Part shown: in pieces, positions 34,267 through 47,001 of the stretch
How the letters are laid out: each line of letters starts with the position of its first letter
Numbering within the stretch: the first letter of the stretch is position 1
Assembly (NCBI GenBank): GCA_002224055.1
Contig: AZLU01000024.1
Location: forward strand, 27,691 to 91,690
Length of the DNA stretch: 64,000 nt
From: Pezizomycotina sp. ARF18
Taxonomy: Eukaryota; Ascomycota
Reading direction: 5' to 3'
The notes under the pieces: generated by a model
Told to the model about the DNA's origin: nothing
The model's input: only the letters and a program-made list of their open reading frames with translations
The model's database searches: none
Made by a program: the position numbers and the translations under genes

Positions 34267-35610
34267 ACCTGCGATGATTGGCCTTACCTCCAGCTTCCGG
34301 AATATATTTACTTGGATCTTCGAGTAGTTATCCGTTCAATACCTGGCTATCTGAAGGCGGAGGCTCTGCTCTGATCGTTTATTGCCGCGTACAAATGAAG
34401 CTATGGAGCTATACGGCGAAAGCTTCCACTGTACGCGTACAGGTAGCTGGACTGGCCAGCTAGTAGGTCGGTTTGAAGCAAAGCTATTCAGAAAATATGA
34501 AAGAGTTAGAGAAGAAGTCGAGGGTTCGAAAGGAGCCAGGAGAGAGGAAATGAAGGACTCGCATAGAGGCTAGAAAGAAGAATGGGAGAACAGAGGGAGA
34601 ACAGACAATGATAATAAACCAACTTGGGAAGACCTTTTTCTTTCTTTTTTTTGCACTGTACAGCTGCTAGGTAAACTTTCGGGAACAAAGAAAACAAAGA
34701 AAACCGGAGCTAATGCCGCAACGACTCGTTAACGCTCTATCGCGAACTCATGTGATATGAGAGGTAAAAAGTATACGTACAAATATACAAATGAGGTGAA
34801 AAAAAAAAAAAAAAAAAAAGGGTAAGGAAATCACCTCCGTACCCGTGTACAAGTAGTCTGGCTAGACGCTCCTGCCACTTATTTAATAGCGACGAACTTT
34901 CTAGATGTTTATATCTAAAATCATGTTTCTGTTGGTATTATATGCCTTTGTTCCTAAATATTATTTGTTTCCCTTTTTTCCGCCCCGGTAGTTTTCATTC
35001 TATTTCCTTATTACTGGGTCACTTCGCTTTCATAGCGCGCGTCCATAAGGGCAGGCAGACACGTTTAAGTATAGAGAAAGCTACTACTGCTATAGTTAGT
35101 TTGTGAAAGTCTTGAGCGAAGGGTCTATCGGTTGGCGATAAATTTTTTTTTCTAACTAACATTATTGATGCGGACGTGTGCGTTCACGATAAGCAGTATA
35201 AAGCGCTTTAACAAAAATCAATAAGATAACTAAGCTAATGTGTGAAGTATGACTTGTAAAAGCAGAAAAACAGTAATACAATGCAGCTCAAGAAACGCCT
35301 TGACTTCGATCTCTGACCTCGAGAACAGGAAAAGAAAGGTATGCAAATTTATTTACATTAACAAAAGCTAAGCAGAAAATAAATAATAAATAAAAAAAAG
35401 TGCGATGATAATATCAAGAAAACCCTCCTTGTCCCATTAAACCAGACATACCCTCTCTTCTCTTGCCCATCATCTTCTTCTGCTCTGTTTTCTTCTCCGT
35501 AGTATGTTTTCCACAAGCTTCCTCCTGGTATTTTCTCTCTGGCACCAATTAATCGATGCGGATGCTTTGCCGCCGCCACCAACTCGCGATCTGTCGATCC
35601 TCCGGCTACC
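34267..35610. other. Intergenic region downstream of MRC1
   Basis: AT-rich, with an A21 tract at about 34799-34819. The part from about 35610 down to 35360 has a minus-strand open frame (VAAAKHPHRLIGAREKIPGG) that could be the C-terminal continuation of MRC1 after a frame break. Otherwise no gene is supported. Confidence 0.4.
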
Positions 35611-38600
35611 CTATCCTTCGGTTGCGATACATCCGAGAGCTGCGAGGTAGTGGAACGACGGAGGGGGCTGGGACCTTGAATTCTGCGACGCGGAATGGAA
35701 TGCCATCCTTGTAGACTCGCTCGTGACGGTGCCGGTTCTCTTCAAGGCCATCCGATCATCAATGTCGAACTTGCGCCGCTTGAAAAGGATAGTGGTATCC
35801 TCCTCCTCATCGTCTTCGCTCTTCAACTTGCAGGACCCCGCGGAGCTGCCGTCGTCCAGCAGGTTCGATACGCTTCGCTTGACATCAGCATGGGATTTGG
35901 CCTTCGCCCGACGGCGTTTCTTTGCTGAAGAATCGCTCTCGACTTCAGCCTCATCGGCCGCTTGGGATCCGGAGCCATTTGCAGAAGTAGGTTCCAACGG
36001 ACGCCTAGTCTGGGAAAGATCTACGGTTATCTCCTCTTGGTCCAAGAAGTCGGCTCGGTCTCGGTGGTGATCCTCGAGCGTTTTATAGAACGGGTTCGCT
36101 TTTGGATTGTTGGCTAAAATTTGAGCATGTTAGAGAATGTGTTTCGTAAGAGAAAAAAAAACGGGAGCGTGGATAAAGCGCTTACCGATTTCCTTGATGC
36201 CTGACTCCTTCAGAAGCTCGCTTCTCAGACGTGCTTCTTTACGTCTCGGGCCCTAACCCCTCTCGACCTCGTCCTCGGAGTCGCTGAGGTCAAAGAGGCC
36301 ACCGGCACGTCGCCTCTTCAGTCCACCATTCTCTAAACGTTTCATGAGGTCTTGGACGTTTCTCATGTCATCTCGCCTTCATTTTCCTGTAGAGACCGGC
36401 AACTTCCTCTCATCCACTTTTTCATCTTCGTCGTCGTTGATCAGGTTCTCAATTTCACTGCATCGTCGTCGTCTTCGTCATCGCTTCTGCCACCGAGACC
36501 AGCGTATTCGTCTTCCGATTCTTCGGCATCCTCTTCAACCATCTCCTTCGCATTGCTCTTTGATTTGTCAAAGTCCTCATCCTGTCGTGCTGCCGCTTTC
36601 TCATTATACTGAAGGCATTGCGATCTCTTCTTCATCGTCCTCCTCGACCGCTAGCCTCCTTACAAACGGCCTTTCTTTTGCGCGGTGCTTGCGATGGAGA
36701 CATAGGCACAGTAGCAACAGTTTCTCCGGGACTTATTCTGAGTGACTTGGGTTGGCTCCTCTCGCTGCGGGCTATCGAAGCGCGTGGGGCGGGCATGAGA
36801 TGTGACTGAAGCCAGGGTCGGGCGTGGGGTCGGGGAACTGTGACATTTGAGAAGGATAGAAATCCGGAACCAGACTCTCAGGTTCGTACTGTATTTGACT
36901 TTGGCTATATTCGAGGTTGATTGGGAATTGTGTTTCGTCGTCTTTATCCGCTCGGGCTGCTTGGCGTCCAGTGGTAGCTCGATCTCGTCTGGCATCTGCC
37001 TTAACATATCCATGTTGTTCTTCTTCTTTGGCGGCTCGGCCATAGAAGCCTCAAACATTTGCGTCAGGCCATAGGCAATCCTGAGTTCCGAGACCGGCCA
37101 AAGGTAAATCTGAAGCGGCCGCTTCTTTGCCGTCGCTAGCTTGAACCACTTGGAGGGCATGGATCCATTGAACATCTGTGTAAGGCCTATCAGCGGCGGA
37201 GGAGTGCCTAATCCTGCAAGTGGTAAAGCTTCGGGCATGCTTGACTTTACTTGAACATTACTGTCCTCGTTTTTGCCTTCGTCGTCACTTTCGTCGGCAA
37301 TAACGGCTGTCCTGTTTCGCCGGGTCGATTTTTGACTGGCACGCTGTCGACTTCGTTCTCGTCGCGCTCTCGTCCGCATCATCTGCCTCGTCTTCTAGAT
37401 ACGTTTCGGGCATATCAGACAAGCGTGGAGTGCCTTGGCCGGACGTCGGTTCGCCATCCATGCCTTCTCCAGCCTCTGCGTCGGCCTCGACATCATCCTC
37501 GCCTTCCTCAACATCGGCAGCTTCATCGTCGGAGCCGGAAAGTTCGACGTCATCGTCATCGTTGTTGCCACCGTCTGCGTCTTCTAACCAGTCGCTGTCG
37601 TTTTCTGAATCATCCGTCAAATCCAATACGCGAACACCTTTCTCACGGGCTTCGTCTTTCTTTCCCGTTCGCGAATAGCCTGTGCTTCAGCTGATGCTTC
37701 TCCCATATATCCTCAGCAGCCTTTTTATCCTGCTGCAGCTCCTCCGCAGTAGGCACGTAATGACCACTCGCACGAAGCTTGGCTTTCTTTTCTTCCTCAG
37801 CTAACCGGGCTTGTTCACGGCTTCGCTTGGCCAGGTCGGCCATCAACTGTTTCTGGTGCAGCTCGCTCCAAATTGTTCAGAGTCTTCTCGGGAATGATGC
37901 CGGCCAGACGGCGTAGTCGTGAATTGCTCTCGATTGGGCTGAAGATTTCCCGGTTGATACTGCGTTTAACGACTTGCTCCTGAGATTGATCGTAGGCTTG
38001 ACAATCTCCAGGTCTGAGTCTGAATCATCTGACATGACGACTGGAATTATCTTCCGTTGTTGTGTAACCTTTTCAGTACTCGCACTTATATCAGTTGCCT
38101 TCCCTTTCCCCTTGTCTACTTTTTTATTACTGTCCTCCGATGGTTCTGCTTGCTTATCTGTACCATCGAAATTCTGCTCCTCGAGCATGAGATCAGCGAC
38201 GGTTGGTAATTCGTCGTCGATGTCCATTGCATTCCCATTCATTTTGGTTGCAACGCCGTCCTCCTCGTCGACAATGAATGGATTCGATTCTTCCGCAGTT
38301 TCTACTGTAGGTTTATCGGCTTGCTCGCCAACGGGCGGTGAACTGGAGGTGGGAGGGGTAGGCAGAATCGTTTTATCTCCAGCCGTCGGTTTCGAGAAAA
38401 TGGTACCAGTCTGAGGTTTGTAATCAAATACATCAAAGAAGCTTTGTAGCGAGTGTTTCTTTGCAACTTCGGGGACAACATTTAGTTGGGCCGTCCTCGC
38501 CAGTCGCTGGGTTTCTTTCTGCATTTCGAAAAGAGCCTTCTTCGTAGCCTGCCGCTGGGGCGACTCTTGCCCTTGGTACTTTGCGTTAGCTTGTTGTCGA

Positions 38601-39403
38601 TGTCGGAATCGTCTTCGTCAGGTGTGTCATTGGCGTCTCCAAAAAGTTCTTCCTGTTCTGCCAGCCTCTTCTTCCTTTTCTCTTCGTCGGCTACCTCTTT
38701 TGCTAGCCTCTCGGCCCGCTTCTTCTCGACGAGCGCCATGAACTTGTTGCTCTTCAACAGATCTTCGGGAAGCTCGTCGTCGGACATGTCAGAGCCAGCC
38801 TTTCCACTGCTTGGCGGCGAAGGAGGCGGCGAGTTCTGCTTAGGGGATTCGTCCTCCGAACCGTCGCTTTCAACAGCGGCGGATGAGGGAGCTTTCCGTA
38901 TTATTCGGTGCTTTGCGGGCACAACCTTGTCCTCATCAGCATCTTCGACGTCTCCGTTAGCGTTGTTGTCGACGGAAAATTGTTTTGCCGGCTTGCTCCT
39001 TCGCGAAATAGGAACATCTTCATCGCTATCCTCCTCTTCCTTGTCCACCGTGGCTCCCTTCTGCACACGTCCTTGCATCCTTCTTGACATTTTCCCATCG
39101 GTGCAAATACTGGCACTTCATCTTCATCTTCCTCTTCCTCGTCGCCCTCGCTGACATCGAGAGCGTTAGTGTTCGAGTGCTCCGCAGGAACAACAGGCTT
39201 TTCTAGCTGGGGGCTGGCTTCGCAGACTTGGCTCCTGGTTCAGGTTCTGAGTCCGAGTCGTCCATGTCCTTGAGCAGGGCGGCAATCTTCGATCGGGGTG
39301 TCATGGTGATTGGCGTTCTTGCGCGCTCTTTGGTAGGAGTGCCGGCAGGTGATGATAAAGGCGTCTTTGACGCCGCTGGCGAGCGCAATAGTGGTGATTC
39401 CAT
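35611..39403 (-). CDS. MRC1: Mrc1/claspin, mediator of the replication checkpoint
   Basis: Fork-associated adaptor that carries the replication-stress signal from Mec1/ATR to the Rad53/Cds1 kinase and helps set fork speed. The start is the ATG at 39403 (MESPLLRSPAASKTPL), with TPRSKIAALLKDMDDSDSE at the N-terminus as in other fungal Mrc1 proteins. Long Ser/acidic tracts follow (EEEDSDEDVPISRRSK), then FMALVEKKRAERLAKEV and the conserved block EMQKETQRLARTAQL at about 38525. A duplicated GLTQMF..SM motif lies at 37187-37158 and 37070-37041, and the MRC1-like-domain signature AKEMVEEDAEESEDEYAGLG at 36551-36492. The C-terminus has RKFDIDDRMALKRTGT and a basic stretch (AKKRRRAKAKSH). One clear intron is near 36185-36113 (donor GTAAGC, branch CTAAC). 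Frame breaks occur at least every 300-600 bp. The C-terminal end is uncertain and may extend to about 35358. Confidence 0.9.
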
Positions 39404-40315
39404 CTTCTTCTATAGTGGTGATTTGTTTCTATCTCCTGAATCGATAGAAAGCCGTTTCGTACGGTATCCTCGATTGAGAAAACTTGTTTAAGTTTTAGAA
39501 AAAATAACAACCGGATACTTGAATTAAACTAAACGAAAGGAAACAAAACGAAATAATTCCTTTTCTTCCAAAGGGAAAGAATCAATGATTGCAAGCCATT
39601 GAGAGTATATACTATATATATGTTATAAACAAGAGAGATGGATAGTAAGGAAGTAGAGGTAGAGGGGTAGGAGGCGAATTACTTTGCGTTGCTGATGTTT
39701 TGGAGAGAAAAAAAAAAAAAAAAGAGAGAGAGGAAGCAGTAGGTTAAGTAGGGTGTTGGTGTAGGTGTGTTAAGTGGTTGTGTGTTTTTTGTTGTTGTTG
39801 CTGCTGCTGCTGTTTCCAAGAGGGAAGGAAGTGGTTCGCGAAATTGTTGTTACAAGTCCAAATTGGATACCACTAGTATAAATTGCGTGTGTCGAGTGTG
39901 TTAAAGTTTCCTTTGTCTAGGGGTAACGCGTCGAATCGCGTTTCTTTGGTGGTGCTGACAAGCCGCACCTTTAATTAAAAATACAATGACAGTGTTATTT
40001 CTCATCCCTCGCAAGGCGTGCAGTAATTTATATACGGAGAAGTATACTTTACCAAACGTGTTTTCATTGGTCTTCCTGAAGCCTTTCGTATTTTTTTTTT
40101 TTTTTTTTGTTTATAGATTATCAGATAAAGAAGATAAAAATCCATCAATGCACTTAAATCACTTACCTACGTAGAGCTGTTCGTTGTAGGCAAAAGTATA
40201 AAATCGGTGGTGGTTGTGGGTTTCTCTTTGTTTCGAAGGTAAAGCTTCAGGTAAATGTATTTATAATTTAGTATAAAATTTGTTTTCTTTGTTGGTAATG
40301 ATATCTCGCATGCTG
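39404..40315. other. Intergenic: MRC1 promoter and AP-3 mu 3' region
   Basis: About 0.9 kb between two minus-strand genes. It holds an A17 run followed by an AG-rich stretch (39707-39735), a GTT/GCT trinucleotide stretch (about 39790-39813) and a T19 run near 40091. No coding sequence is supported. The MRC1-proximal part should contain its promoter. Confidence 0.5.
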
Positions 40316-42265
40316 CTATAAACCCAACGCTGTTGAGCACCTGAACTCCAATGAACCTCCGCCTGTCCTAGTCATATATTTGACCCCTTTATACGGTTTC
40401 AACGCTCTCGCCGACGCCTTTTCCTCCAACAATCTTCAAGGAATCCACTTTTAGTCCAGACATCAGAGCGCCCTTCAAGGTAAAATTGACCATGGCACTC
40501 CGGGGCATCGCAGCCTTGGCGGCAGGCGACGGAGTAGTTGCAGCGTTGGCAACAGCAGTGCTATCGGGGTTTGCGGCCAAAGCGAATGCGGCCGGCTGGG
40601 ATGGCCGCCCCGTCGTATCATAGCCCCGTCAAAGTGAGATGCCGTTGCCAACTGAGCACCACACTACCGCCGCCGCGGAAGCCCAGCATCGCCCTCCAAT
40701 TCATCGGACATCGTGGCCTTGTAACAACTTCGCCCTCAAAGTGGCAGAACCCCGGCCCTAAACCACCTTGCGTCGTTGGGAACCTCCACTGAATCTCATT
40801 CTTCCTGTCCGTGTCGTGATGAAATGTACCCTTTGAAGCCCGTATGTTCAGAATCGCCCGAACGTGGGGAGGTAGCGGTATCACCACTGATATGTCGTCG
40901 AGCATGGGGTTCGCGGAGGTTCCTCCTGCATTGGCCCCACCACCTCCGAAGGTTCGAATCTGACGGGTATAGAATTTCCCGCGGCTTGCGCTCCTAACCT
41001 AGAAAAAGCCGTTCCTGCAGAAGAAGAGCCAGATGATGACGAAGCTTGGGGTTGAAGTATGGGGACGAGCCGGTACCACACGCGGACCTCAAACTCGGTG
41101 TTCCTCGACCCAAGCAACGTTTTCATGGAAAGATTGACGGGAGCTGGAAACTGTCCACGCCGGTCGGTGCGTTCGGCAGCAAGTTGACCTCGTAGGAAGC
41201 GAGTACAAACTTGCCGTCGGGAGGCACAAAGGATAGGTCCCCGGCTGTGCATTCCAGCGGCTGAGACGGACGCAAGGGTGGAACACCGGTGTTTCGAGGA
41301 AGTTCTTCCCTGTGACGCCGCCACCCATATTCCTACCAGAGGTGCTCTGAGTGATAATAGCATGTCCGGTATGCCCGATATTTGGCAAGTGAACGCCATC
41401 GTCCCGTTAACCCTGGCAGCCAGCGGCCGCCCGATGGCGCTAAAATGCAGTGTAGCGTTTCTATGAGATCCAGGTACATCTCGTTGCTCGTATGTTTGAC
41501 GTTTGCTCTTCTCCAAGGTATTGATGATATTGCGCCAGGCTGGGTACGCTGCGAATCTAGGGAACCGCTGAGAAATTTGAGTTTAGAAGCTTTCGTGTCA
41601 GTTTTGAAAAATTATGGAGATAAATAAATAAAGATTATCATAAAAGTAGATATTTAATATTCTAAAGAACACCATTTTTACTAGTGAACAGTCAGAGTAT
41701 ACAACCTTGGTAGAGCGACATTCCTAGAAGCTTCTTCATTAGGCTCGGTGGCAGTACGATGTCCCGCAGCCCGTTCACCTCCGTATTCGAGAGAAGTCCA
41801 TCGTCGCACATTTCAGATAGCAGCTCGACGACAATATCATAGTTGCCTTCGATCTTGGTGGGTATCAGTGGCGAACCGAAATAGTCTTCCAGAACATCGA
41901 CGACTCTATGCAGGAACTCGAGCACCAGCAGGGGCTCGACGTCCACCGTAGTGGGGGACAAGAAAATAAGGTTGTTGTTGACGATAGAGAACAGGAGGGT
42001 CGGCGGCGAAGCATTAGGGATGTATATCAGAGGCGGCTGAGGAGACGGGTAAGAGTTGAATAGGGCTATGAGCTCGGTCGGGGTAGACGAGGGACGGTGT
42101 CGCATGAGTGCTGGAGTAGTAAAGCACTGAAGCGTGGGGTAGCCGTTTTCTTGCTCGTTAGCTACAAAGATCACGGAAGAGGTAGCTACTCAAAAACAAC
42201 ATAGAAAGAGTAAATACATACTTTTGGCTGTCGTATAAGTAAAGGGCCTCCACTGTTCCTGGCAT
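40316..42265 (-). CDS. APM3: AP-3 adaptor complex medium (mu) subunit
   Basis: Medium subunit of the AP-3 coat, which sorts cargo from the Golgi or endosome to the vacuole. The start is the ATG at 42265 (MPGTVEALYLYDSQ), followed by an intron beginning GTATGT. The N-terminal longin-like domain contains PPLIYIPNASPPTLLFSI and the strongly conserved LEFLHRVVDVLEDYFG at 41922-41875, then DIVLPPSLMKKLLG. The mu-homology domain, which binds tyrosine-based sorting signals, begins near 41480 (LHFSAIGRPLAARVNGTMAF) and includes FEVRVWYRLVPILQPQ, DDISVVIPLPPHVRAILNIR and NEIQWRFPTTQGGLGP. It ends with MVNFTLKGALMSGLKVDSLK and KPYKGVKYMTRTGG, with TAG at 40316-40318. Length fits the family. Frame breaks near 41590, 41330, 41210, 41050, 40930, 40650 and 40395 are each bridged by continuing conserved text. 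Confidence 0.92.
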
Positions 42266-42629
42266 GGTTGGAAAAAAGGTCAAAGAGACTTCCTAGGAAA
42301 AGGTAGCTCTAGTAAATCATGAGCGTGGGGTTTCGTCTTGTCTTGTCTTGTCCCAAGCAGCTTTGCGGGTAATGAAAAATAACCTTTAGAAGTGAAAAAG
42401 CAAATTGCCGAAGTTTTGTCAAAAGAAGCGAGCTCTATTTTCGTCATCCCAATGTTAGTTTTCTCTTAGAGCTTTTAATCAATAGTAACATAAAATAAAC
42501 GGCCAACACCCCACAAAATTTTCTCTCCCTCTCCAAAAAGTTTATTCATACTATAAAGTCAACGTCACACGAGAAGAGGGAAGTAGACGGAGCGGGGCCA
42601 GTTTAGGCAAGGCCAATCCTTGTTTCACA
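42266..42629. promoter_or_regulatory. Bidirectional promoter region (AP-3 mu / DMAC1-like)
   Basis: 364 bp separate the two divergent start codons. The part near the + gene contains a CCAAT (about 42613) and a TATAAA at 42552-42557, 73 bp before the ATG at 42630. A TTGTC pentamer repeated three times lies at about 42336-42352. The sharing of control elements is inferred only from spacing. Confidence 0.5.
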
Positions 42630-42930
42630 ATGGCTAGCGAACAGCCGGATAAGCAAAGTACGAGGCCTGAGACGCCGGAGGAGAGGAAACTTCGTCAACC
42701 TGCTCCCATCGACGACTGCCTTCCCTGCAGGCTAACCGGTACGTACCTTCGCCCTCCATTACATACATTGTTTAGCTCTCAACTTACGATCTTCCGTATT
42801 TGCCAGGCGCTCTCGCCCTCTGCGGCCTCGCTGGGTACGCATAGTAAAAGGCCAGCAGCAGCTTATTGCCGATAAAAAGCAGTACCCTCCCTGGGATACA
42901 AATTTAGACGGGTCGGTGTCGCCGGTATAG
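42630..42930 (+). CDS. DMAC1-like (DUF4536) small mitochondrial membrane protein
   Basis: Small protein of the DMAC1/TMEM261 (DUF4536) type, whose animal member helps assemble the distal membrane arm of respiratory complex I. Exon 1 (42630-42738) encodes a hydrophilic N-terminus and the family motif DDCLPCRLTG with its CxxC. The intron 42739-42806 is GT..AG and 68 nt long. Exon 2 gives GALALCGLAGYA, a short hydrophobic helix, then VKGQQQLIADKKQYPPWDT and SVSPV, with TAG at 42928-42930. One base is missing near 42840 (just after GLAGYA); restoring it joins the two parts in frame at about 77 residues. The family match rests on the CLPCR-plus-single-helix architecture and is moderately strong. 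The role in complex I is transferred from animals. Confidence 0.75.
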
Positions 42931-44157
42931 CAATGTTGCTCTTCAGTATTGGGATCGGCAGGGCATTCCACTGAAATACGCTGAGATGTAGTCGGAGTCC
43001 GGCGCGCTTTCCCCTCTCTTTCCTTTTCGAAGAAAAAGGGGCGATAAGCTAGCTATATTTATGAATATATGAATACTTAGGATGGTGTGGAGGGACTTGG
43101 AGCAATGCTGCTGGTACAGCTGACGTCGGCGCTATTGATCCTCTTGGACAGGTGAAGTAATACCCTTCCCCGTGTCTTTCATATTACAATTATACAATCG
43201 ATCTAAACATATACTAACAATAATGTTAAGAGTTATAGATATCCAGCCTGAAGGTTCAGATAGACGGACTTTCTCTGTCCCTGTCTTTGTATATATGCAT
43301 ATATATTGTTGTTTGTGTATAAAAAGTGGACGAGGATATCTCCGCCTCACACTGTATGTAATACAAAGATAACTGGAGTTGAAATCACTTCCATGCTATC
43401 CAAGGTGATTCTCAAAATATGAATGGCGATGCTTCCGCAATCTTGTTACTATTACTGATTTCAAATTCTTTAAGAGAGGCACAACTCTCGAATGGCGTTT
43501 AGGTGCAAGTCCTGCTGCACAGAAAATGAGAGATGATGCGAATGATTTTGCTAATGGAAGACCTGCGTGTGAATCGATGTGATGCGGGCAGGGGACTTTT
43601 GATAAATGCGCGACAAGTGGTCTGGTAGCACATAGGGTGGTCACATATGCCTCTAAATATAGAGAAAATAATACGACGGAGAAATACAACATATTTTATG
43701 AAGAAATGTAAACCAAACTATAATATACGGGCCGAATAATCCTTTTCTTTTCCTGAGGAAGGGCACAATTACAGCAGATTAGACCATGACAAGCTCACGT
43801 GACAGACGCATGAAAAGCAACGAGGGGAAAAAGATCAGATTAGGTGAAGTAGAAATCGTGCTTCATTCGTAGGGATACCTCACGTGGGCGGGAAAGACAC
43901 GGTAGCCAAGTACGAGGAAGACAATTATGGCAAAAATGCAAATAAATAGATAGCTAGAGAATTTTTCATCAGGGAGGAGTAACCTGAGGTAAAAAAAAGA
44001 TAAGAATGAGAGTAATGGGGAGAGGCCAGGTAACTTTTCTCTCTTAAAGTACGCAGACAATTTCAGAAGCTGGAAGACACTTTTCACTGTAAAGTTTGGA
44101 TGTATTATCTTGACTCTGAAGTTTGAATGAGATGATAGCGACTCTTTATACAAGGAA
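42931..44157. other. Intergenic region between convergent genes
   Basis: About 1.2 kb with no supported gene. The minus-strand frames at 43396-43692 and 43863-44282 show no family features; the latter partly overlaps the real MAPKK C-terminus in another frame. No notable repeats. Confidence 0.5.
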
Positions 44158-45597
44158 CTAGGCCTTAGCTTTCTTGGAGCTTCCGATTGTCGGTAAGCCC
44201 GCTTCGGATGGTTGCCTATTCCTTGGACGTGGCGGCGGCTTGGGTTCACCTTTTCTCTCCGCTTCTTTCGCATCAATGGCATCCATGATGGTGTTGGCCC
44301 ATTCTTGCGCGTCGAAAGGCAGTTCTTCTTTGATAAAGGGCTCTTCCTGCAGGGGTGGGTCAGTTTGGTGAATTTAATTCTATTTTTAATGTTATATAAA
44401 CTTCACGGAGGCGCGACTTACCAATAGTTCTTTAGGAGATAGACGTTCTTCTGGCTTCTTAAGAACACATTTATCGCAAAAACTCGAAAGCGATTCGGTA
44501 AATTCTCCCCGGCAGCGAGGGTGCGGGTTCATTGACAATTTGCTGCAGAAGGTCTAAAATACCCATAGGACCAGCCGACGCGCGCTTATCCACTTCATCA
44601 GTCGAACCGAAGGGGAAGTGACCAAGGGCAAGCTCATCATCATCAACCGAACGACCACACGTCGCTCTTTACCGTATACTTATCACCTTGTATACGTTCA
44701 GGAGCCATGTACGTCGATGTGCCAACAAAAGTTTCGGCGACGGAGTTGATGGCTTCTCCGGAAACGCCAAAATCGCACAGCTTGATGACACCACGAGCAT
44801 TGACGAGGATGTTCGACGGTTTGATGTCTCGATGCATGATCTTGTGGACATCGTAGAGATAAATCAAACCCTTGAGAACGGAATCGGCAATTGTTCGTAG
44901 CGTGGCATTATCCATCTTGCCTAAGAGCTTGGAAATAGCATCGAGTGATCTATATCGAGATTGAAACGTAAGTTCACCGAACAATATATATGCTTTGAGA
45001 AAGGCATTGCGAGATCGGCAAGCACCTACCCAGCCTCCATGTATTCCATGCACATGACGACAGCGCCATCATTTAAGAAAGCACCGTAGAAAGACACTAC
45101 GCTAGGCGAGTTGCATTCGTACATTATTTGCAGCTCACGCACAATTTGTTTCCGGACGGCGGGCTTGGCTTCGACTTTAATCACCTGTTCCAAAGTTAGG
45201 AATGAATGATATAATCAAAAAGGGTTCAAGGGCATATACATTTGAGGAAGTAAAAGGAGCGTATAGTTGTGTATGAGAGAGATAAAAGAGAGGGAATGCC
45301 AAACCTTTCTGGCCATAACTGTTTAGTTGCTCTGTGCAGGACCTTACTAACAGTGCCGCCATTCCCCGAACCGAGCTCGCTAATCACGTCAAAGTCCTCT
45401 GCCTTTAGGTCCAACTTGACTCAACCCAAGATCCAGGTTGTGCATTTGATCGATAAGCGTATCTCGTTTATTGGACCGAATTTCTTTACCGCCATTGCTC
45501 AGGGACATGCCACTTGAACCGCCTCCTCCGGTGATGGCGAGTCCCTTGGTTTTTTTCGGTTCATCGACTTGGGAATGGGAAGTTCTTTGCCAGACAT
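44158..45597 (-). CDS. STE7: MAP kinase kinase, Ste7/Fuz7 type
   Basis: Dual-specificity kinase that would activate the Fus3/Kss1-type MAPK of the mating, filamentation and infection-structure pathway. The start is the ATG at 45597. A short N-terminus ([16 protein letters not shown]; frame lost in the following A run) leads to [20 protein letters not shown], the glycine loop. Then come [19 protein letters not shown], which holds the ATP lysine across an intron, [16 protein letters not shown] (HRD at 44834-44826), DFG at 44774 and an activation loop [20 protein letters not shown]. That loop matches Ste7-type MAPKKs, not the Mkk1 or Pbs2 types. Subdomains IX-XI include [36 protein letters not shown] and [17 protein letters not shown] last intron (GTAAGT..CTGCAG) precedes a Pro/Lys-rich tail ending [11 protein letters not shown] at 44158-44160. 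Four or more single-base frame breaks are visible. Confidence 0.92.
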
Positions 45598-46481
45598 GTT
45601 GCGAGTTGTAATTTGCCCCTATTTTACAAACAAGAGAGGTCTGGCTTTCCGGTACAATAGAGCCCTAGTACAAGGAAGGGTGATCGCGGGTTATTCGGTA
45701 CTGTCAAATGGAGGTAGAGTAAAAGACAAAAAACCCTCTTAAGCTGAGAATGGCCGCCGTGGAAAGAGAATAATATACCGGGTTTGACGCCGCGGTGATT
45801 ATTCCTTTCAATCGCAGGGAAAAGGTCGTAACTATACGGGGGGAAGAGAGGGGAATGAGAAACCAAGTGCTAGGCAGCCGTGGAAATAGAAATAAAAAGA
45901 AGCAGGTATTAGTCGGATCTCGAGGAGGACCGGTACTGGTTTGCTGAGGGGAAGTGGAAGCGGAAGTGGAGTGTAAAATAAGTGTGAACTGGTGTATTGG
46001 GTTGTTACCTATGGGGAGCTCAAAAAAAGACTCTCTGCACGATTGCCTCTTTGCCAAGAAAGCTTGGAACAATAAAAAAAAAAAAAAACCCCCCCAAAAA
46101 ATTGAAAAAATTGAAAATTGAAAATAAAGACAGCTAGCTTCCCATGAATGTTTAAAATAGAAAAGAGTCCGCAATAAACGATGTACACGAACGAACCAGT
46201 ATCTCGTAAATCGGTGTCTTCGTTGACCAAAGGGAGGTGTAGGGGAAAAAAAACACTTGCTTTGTGCGTGTATGTGTATATATACTAGTATATGTTATAG
46301 AATTACTTATCCTTCTTTGAAATGAATGGGACCAGGAATAAGTATATATGTAAGTAACTAGTAGTAGTATCAATCGATATCGCCGTCTGTCGTCGTTTCT
46401 TCGCTTTTTTTTTTTTCCCTTTTCTTTTCTTTTGGGGAGACTTTTCGATATTTATACCGCACTAGACTCTACACTATTTAA

Positions 46482-46483
<2 letters not shown>

Positions 46484-46511
<28 letters not shown>
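46484..46511. repeat. (TA)14 microsatellite
   Basis: Uninterrupted TA dinucleotide repeat in the STE7-SPT6 intergenic region. Such runs are self-complementary and unstable in length. Confidence 0.9.
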
Positions 46512-46515
<4 letters not shown>

Positions 46516-46960
46516 TAACTACTTGCTAAAAAGTATATACTAATAAATAAATACATATATATAGATATATTCTTGGTACTTTATATAGAAGATTTAAATA
46601 ATTATAATAAGACTATTCAGTTATTGTTGCTATCTTGTTGAAATTCTCTTTGTGCTCTTTTTTTTTGGGGGGGGCTTTTCCCCTCACACTCGCTTTACGG
46701 AGAACATCGTTTGGCTGTGATAAATTGGCCGCCCCTCCGAGTGAAAAAAAAAAAAAAATCAGGAGGCTTTGCTTTTTTCTTATACTTGGTAGAAGAAGTA
46801 TTAGAAGTAAGTAAGTATATTTAATACTACTATTTATTCCTCTTTTATATTTGAATATCTACTAAGTATATTTTTATTATTATTATATATTTCTGTTAAG
46901 CACCCAACCGACCTCGTGGTCAAGTAAGAAAGGCCCCCTGGACCCTTGCAAGTATCAAAT

Positions 46961-47001
46961 AGAGGACTATACCAAGTATTAGAGGACTATACCCAAGTAT
47001 A

